Shown piece after piece: positions 59,581 through 64,000 of a stretch of DNA of 64,000 bases (position 1 is the stretch's first letter; each line of letters starts with the position of its first letter). The position numbers and the translations under genes were made by a program. The DNA comes from Diphasiastrum complanatum (taxonomy: Eukaryota > Streptophyta > Lycopodiopsida > Lycopodiales > Lycopodiaceae): positions 83,184,212-83,248,211 of the forward strand of contig CM055092.1 of the NCBI GenBank assembly GCA_029204225.1, written 5' to 3'. The notes below the pieces were generated by a model that was given only the letters and a program-made list of their open reading frames with translations, did no database searches and had not been told where the DNA came from.

Positions 59581-59827
59581 TTAGGTTCTGATTTTTCAGA
59601 TCAAGTCTCTATAAAAAATTTGGGTTAAATCTGATATATTTTGATTGGATTCTGAGAAATTTTTTATTTTTGAGAAGTATCAGTTGATTGAATTTCAAAA
59701 TATTTTTCACGATATAGCAATCAGAGTTTTGAAAAATGTAATAGATCTAGCAAATCTGATCTGAGATAGTTTTTGACTGATAAATCTAGATCCAATCTCA
59801 TTGTCTGCTTGATTTGAATTTGCGACG

Positions 59828-61280
59828 ATGGCTGCCCCTGGAGGTGCTCCACAAGAAGTCAATCCAATTATTGTTAGAAGAGCACCCCGTTTGGATCTAC
59901 CCAAATATAATGGATTAATAGATCCAGTTAGATTTCTTCATATCTATGCTGAATCATGTGAAGTCTATGGCGAAATTTTCCCTCAAGATAAACTTAAGTT
60001 GTTTCCTATGGCCTTAACAGGTGCAGCACAAGATTGGTACTATAATCAAGATGAAATTGAGCGTACAGATTGGGAGGTTGTTAAAGAGCCCTTATCACAC
60101 GGTTCAAACCACGAAAGTTTATGGAAGACTCTTTCCTACTTTTAAGTAAAATTTAAATGGGAAAGCGGAAAATGGTTCGAGATTAATTGAACGAGTGAAA
60201 CGCCTCGGATCTGAGTGGAAACCTGAACTGATTAACGAAAATGCCATGATTGTGTGTTTTTTGTCAAGTCTACCTAAATGGATCAGACATGAGCTGAAGC
60301 GCCATAATGAGTATGCACTCTTGCAAAATGCTATGGATGATGCAATTCGGAAGGAGGATGAAGATTTAGATTGTGAGCCAAATATCAATATGTTGGCTTA
60401 TACAACAAGACAGACTACTACGACATCCGCCACTATTGCATCAACGAATATTAACGCTACTACAGAAATGATGCTCAACGAGTTCGAGAAACTTGGGAAG
60501 AACCAGCAAAAATAGATGGAAAAAGTGCAGTCGCAATTTGATGAGAATATCAAAGCATTGGAAGATTTCCACGAAAAAGCGAACAAGGAACCTGAAAAGT
60601 TTGCGAAGACTTTTCCTACTAGGGAAAATGTCTGGTGTTCTATTTGTACTGAAAATCACACGTTAAATGAGTGTCCTCAATTAAAAAAACGAATGGAAAT
60701 CAGTGCATGCCTTTTGTATAATTTGCTTGATCATGAGACTGCTTTTTGTAACTTCAACCCGTGGATAATTCAGCAACGGTATGCCCAAATGGGATATCGA
60801 GAACCACAATATGGAGGAAATCCAGCAGCTAGACCATGACAATCTGCTCTTGGATACCCGAAACGTTTAGCCTTACCTGCCCCAACAAAGCACTCCGCTC
60901 CTCTTGCCAATTTGATGGAGCCAAAACTGTATAAAAGTATCGAACAATGGAACTATGGTACTGATCAAGAAGGTGGATCTTCAAAATAGTATGCTATTTA
61001 TGCTGTCGCTCAACAACAAGCCTCTAGAAATTGGACCAGTGCACCACTTGGATGCTTTGTTTGTAAAGAAAATCACAAAGTTGTAGAATGTCCAAATAAA
61101 GAGAAATTTGTAGCATTATGTCGTGACTGTGGTTATGGGCATTGCTATAAAAACTATCCAGCAAGACCGAAGCAACCACCAACTACAACACCTGTAAATT
61201 TGATAACAATTAAGCGAAGTCCAGTAGATCAGAAAAAATCAAGCGCACCCTTCATGGTGGTCACCAGAGCACAGAAGTAG
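59828..61280 (+). pseudogene. GAG of Athila/Tat-like element
   Basis: Starts MAAPGGAPQEVNPIIVRRAP. The gag core is FLHIYAESCEVYGEIFPQDK, LKLFPMALTGAAQDWYYNQ and, after a frameshift near 60,145, RLGSEWKPELINENAMIVCF. Zinc-knuckle-like motifs are WCSICTENHTLNECP (about 60,635), GCFVCKENHKVVECPN (about 61,055) and CRDCGYGHCYKNYP. In-frame stops occur at about 60,513, 60,838 and 60,987. The segment ends APFMVVTRAQK at about 61,280, the normal end of gag in this lineage. Confidence 0.75.
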
Positions 61281-61314
61281 AAAGAACCAGTAGTTCATAA
61301 AGACACAGAAAATT

Positions 61315-62275
61315 TTATTCAGACATGTGATGTTTGCTAGTGAGCATGACGACCTACTCGACAAAACTATGAACCCTTGCATCCGGTTTTATCGCAAGCA
61401 CCGTTTGAAAAATGAGGACTGGATTATGTTGGTCCTATTCACCCTACCGCGCTAGGATCTCAGGCCCGATACATTATCATAGCGACTGATTATATGACCA
61501 AGTAGGTTAAAGCCAAAGCTTTCAAAGTTGTTGATGCGAAATCTACGGCCAAGTTTCTATATGAAAATATTATAATCAAATTTGGATGTCCGATTGAGAT
61601 TGTCAGTGACCGGGGTACACACTTTGTTAATCAAACAATAAAGTGTTTACTGGAAGATTTTTTTGTGATACACAGAATTAGCACTCCCTACTATCTTAGA
61701 AGGAATGGCCAAGATGAATCTTCCAATAAGATTCCATTATGACAAAGACAGTTGAAGCAAGTCGGTCTAATTGGGAACATAAACTATATGCAGCATTATG
61801 GGCATTCAGAACCACTTACAAAAATAGTACAAATCAAACACCTGTACTGGTCTATGGTCAAGATGTTGTCATGCCGATTGAATTTTTAATCCTATCTATA
61901 CACATAGCGACAACAGAACGGTTAAATGATGATAAGTCTTTACAACTACGTCATGAAGCACTGCACAAATTATGTGAAACCCGATTGATGGTAGTTCATG
62001 CCTTAGCAGCAGAGAAAGCCCGTCGAAAGACATGGCACGATCGTCGATTGCACAAAAAGGATATGAAACTAGGAGATCTTGCATTGATATACAAAACCAA
62101 GCTGATCAAGGAAAAGTTGAAGTTTACCAGTGAAGGCCCATATAAAGTGAAGGAAATTCTGAACTATGGCATAGTATTTCTTGAGCACTTGGATGGAAAA
62201 CGATTTGATACTCTAGTGAATGGCAACCGATTATGCAAGTTTTGGCAGCTTGCTCTGCCAGTTCAGCAAGCCTGA
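61315..62275 (+). pseudogene. Integrase of Athila/Tat-like element
   Basis: Zinc-finger tail TCDVC, then APFEK*GLDYVGPIHPTAL, IIATDYMTK*VKAKAF, VSDRGTHFVNQ and RNGQDESSNK. The three catalytic residues (D of ATD, D of SDR, E of DES) are still visible. Two Trp codons have become TAG or TGA stops. From 61739 a 178-codon open frame covers the C-terminal half (HKLYAALWAFRTTYKNSTNQ, TPVLVYGQDVVMPIEF, KFTSEGPYKVKEIL). It directly follows gag with no RT or RNase H between. Confidence 0.8.
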
Positions 62276-62504
62276 TCTCAATGGCTTTTTAATTTTATTT
62301 GTTTTGCAGTTTTTTGTTTAAGTATTTAAATTGCTGAGGTTTTTTTGGAAAAAGACAGTAAAAAAAACAAAAAAAATTAAGAAAAGACTGATGAACAAAA
62401 GACATAAAAGTCATCAGCATGGGCAAAAAGAAAGACAATATTTTTTTTATGGAAAATGACTTAGAAAATCACTGTTTTGGTCATATTTGGCCTATACAGT
62501 ATCA

Positions 62505-62800
62505 TAAACCTTCGCTGAGCCTCCAGACTGTACATCCACTTCAGATTTATCTAATTTGAGTTGGGCGAAGGTTCCTGTCCAGGAAAAATCTAGTTTTTGA
62601 GTCAGATGAAGGATCAATAATATGCCATTTTGGGAACCTTCGTCGAGCACCTTAACCTCATTATGAACCTTCGTCGACCTACTAGATGATCTTAAAATGT
62701 CAAAATTAGGTTGTCCATTGGTTCAAATTGTGAAAAAATGCATTTATGATAGTACCTAGACGAAGGACCCTCCTGGGCAAAGGTTCATCCTTCACCAGCC
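62505..62800 (+). repeat. CCTTCG(C/T)CGAG motif array, 3' side
   Basis: Variants recur downstream of integrase: ACCTTCGCTGAGCC, GGGCGAAGGTTC, GATGAAGGATC, ACCTTCGTCGAGCAC, ACCTTCGTCGACC and GACGAAGGACCC, within about 270 bp. This is the same motif as in the leader, now on the other side of the coding region. Confidence 0.6.
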
Positions 62801-63090
62801 CTAGAAAATGTTCGTCTGATAGGTTCAGATCCCCAAAAATCTTGGCCGCGATTTTTATAGCCTATTTTCACAAAATTGTACATACCTGCAAATTTTTGTT
62901 CAGAACCGATCAGCCAAACTAGTATTCAGTGTAATGGACCCACCGAATTCACCTATAAGTTGGCTGAATTCGATTCATTCCTCACTTGTGCTAGTGAAGC
63001 TCTTGCAAATTTTTTTTGTGACCAAAGCCTTCCAAACTTCCTAAACTGCTTTCTGATATACTTTCGCGCGTCTTACATTTCCTTTCTACT

Positions 63091-63991
63091 CATCATGTCT
63101 TCTATAGATACTTCCCAATCTCTGCGTTAGACTATCCATCGTGATGTCCCATCTACAACAGACATCACGATCCTTCCTAGCACAAGCATGGTCACTCACC
63201 CTTGTAGAGCCTATGCTCACTGCAATGGGTATTCATGAGAGAGCATTTTCTGGTAGAATCAACATGGATTTCATCACTCTTGCCTTCAGTACGTGGAAGG
63301 AAGAAAAAACCAAATTTTATATCACCTTTCGGGGAGCAACACACAAGGTGCGCGTCACTAAGGCCGCCCTTGCAGCCATAGGTATAGCGTCCGGTACACA
63401 GGTCTCACCCAATCACAAGCAAGCCAAACAGGCCATCAAGCCATACATTGACCTCACCAATGATTTGCACTAGACCAATGACGGATACCTCCTTGATGCC
63501 ATCACTGAGCCTGTCATACACGCTGATGTCCAGCTAGGGTGAATAACTTCCTGATGGTTGGCAACCTCAGGAAAGACCGCATCACTTCACAAATCCTCCA
63601 TAAGATAGTTGACTCCTATACTAAGTTGGCCAAATCACCTCTTGAACCATATAATTGGTTCAAGACTATTTCAAGTGAGCTCAAACGAGCTATTAAGGGC
63701 AATACTAAGCAGCAATTCGCTGTTGGCTCTTAATTGTCTCTTCTAGCCGATTCTCACCTGAAAAACAAAATCCATGGTTTCCACCTGGATTCTGTGCTTT
63801 CGGTCTATGAAGAAGCACAGGTCGAGTCGTCTCACCAGGCCTCGAGTTCTCATAGTCGACATCGTCCACGCAGCGAGATCGTCATTTCTGACTCGCCTTC
63901 CACATCACGACGTCGCACTAGGCATACATCGTCAGCTGCGCTTTCACCCCCTATTGTTGTTCACACTAAACTTCCTATCCCCCCCGTCTCT
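63091..63991 (+). pseudogene. Third ORF at envelope position (putative plant transposon protein type)
   Basis: An ATG at about 63,094 starts a reading frame that soon shifts to the frame at 63141-63473: LVEPMLTAMGIHERAFSGRI, FYITFRGATHKVRVTKAALA, QAIKPYIDLTNDLH. After a stop a further frame (63539-63733) has SQILHKIVDSYTKLAKSPLE and SELKRAIKGNTKQQF, then a Ser/Arg-rich tail. The fold-like pattern resembles the plant transposon protein found after integrase in Athila-type elements, but I assign it mainly by position. It is not a viral envelope by any residue I can see. It extends past the window edge. Confidence 0.45.
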
Positions 63992-64000
63992 GATGCTTCC

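Larger units (their letters stand above)
57981..64000 (+). mobile_element. Athila/Tat-like Gypsy element, RT-deleted, runs off window
   Basis: The 5' LTR is 57981-58291 (311 bp, TGTTGGAGGG...CCACTACA). The PBS TGGCGCAGTTTCCGGGGA at 58296-58313 is two changes from the tRNA-Asp complement. A 1.5-kb leader, gag (59828-about 61280), integrase (about 61315-62275) and a third ORF (about 63,090 onward) follow. Protease, RT and RNase H are missing between gag and integrase. It inserted into Copia element 5 (left flank TCGAG, 57976-57980). The 3' LTR lies beyond the window. Stops and frameshifts show it is old. Confidence 0.8.

Overview
The window looks like plant nuclear DNA. It is AT-rich, carries plant-type GT-AG introns, and is dominated by LTR retrotransposons of the Copia and Gypsy superfamilies. 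Primer-binding sites match plant initiator-methionine tRNA (TGGTATCAGAGC type) or tRNA-Asp (TGGCGCCGTTGCCGGGGA). Long introns, old nested retroelements and sparse genes suggest a large-genome plant, possibly a gymnosperm, but I cannot name the species. All function calls below are from reading motifs; no database search was run.

Layout. 1-1.5 kb: an unrecognised multi-exon host gene or gene remnant on the minus strand. 2.1-2.9 kb: a non-autonomous Mutator-like element with long TIRs and an 11-bp target duplication. 4.7-6.1 kb: a minus-strand gene ending in a Cys-rich zinc motif like that of extra-large G proteins (XLG), but without the G-alpha domain. 6.7-11.3 kb: repeats, a (CT)n tract and a Copia RT scrap. 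11.7-16.3 kb: a minus-strand Copia element whose gag-protease and integrase survive but whose RT is deleted. 16.35-16.75 kb: a 408-bp TRIM-like mini-retrotransposon whose LTRs each contain a tRNA-like sequence. 16.9-18.6 kb: Gypsy and Copia scraps. 19.1-24.8 kb: a GAG-only Gypsy-type element whose two LTRs carry (CT)n tracts of different length. 24.8-33.4 kb: three Copia pieces.

34.4-42.5 kb: a probable nuclear gene on the minus strand for a plastid light-harvesting-like (LIL/HLIP-type) membrane protein. Two core exons are clear, and a transit-peptide-like first exon lies about 7.6 kb upstream. The large intervening intron holds an LTR-PBS unit flanked by 140-bp direct repeats. 43.0-52.9 kb: a mosaic of a solo LTR, LINE 3' ends, Gypsy gag and RNase H, a miniature chromodomain Gypsy, two Copia 3' halves and one odd Ser/Asn-rich coding-like segment. 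52.9-64.0 kb: a nest of two decayed Copia elements, the second interrupted by an Athila/Tat-like Gypsy element with gag, integrase and a third (envelope-position) ORF that runs off the window.

A recurrent theme is loss of reverse transcriptase. Nearly every element that keeps gag and/or integrase has lost RT, so mobility would depend on partners elsewhere. The most unusual item is the TRIM with pol III-type A and B boxes inside its LTRs (16,346-16,753).
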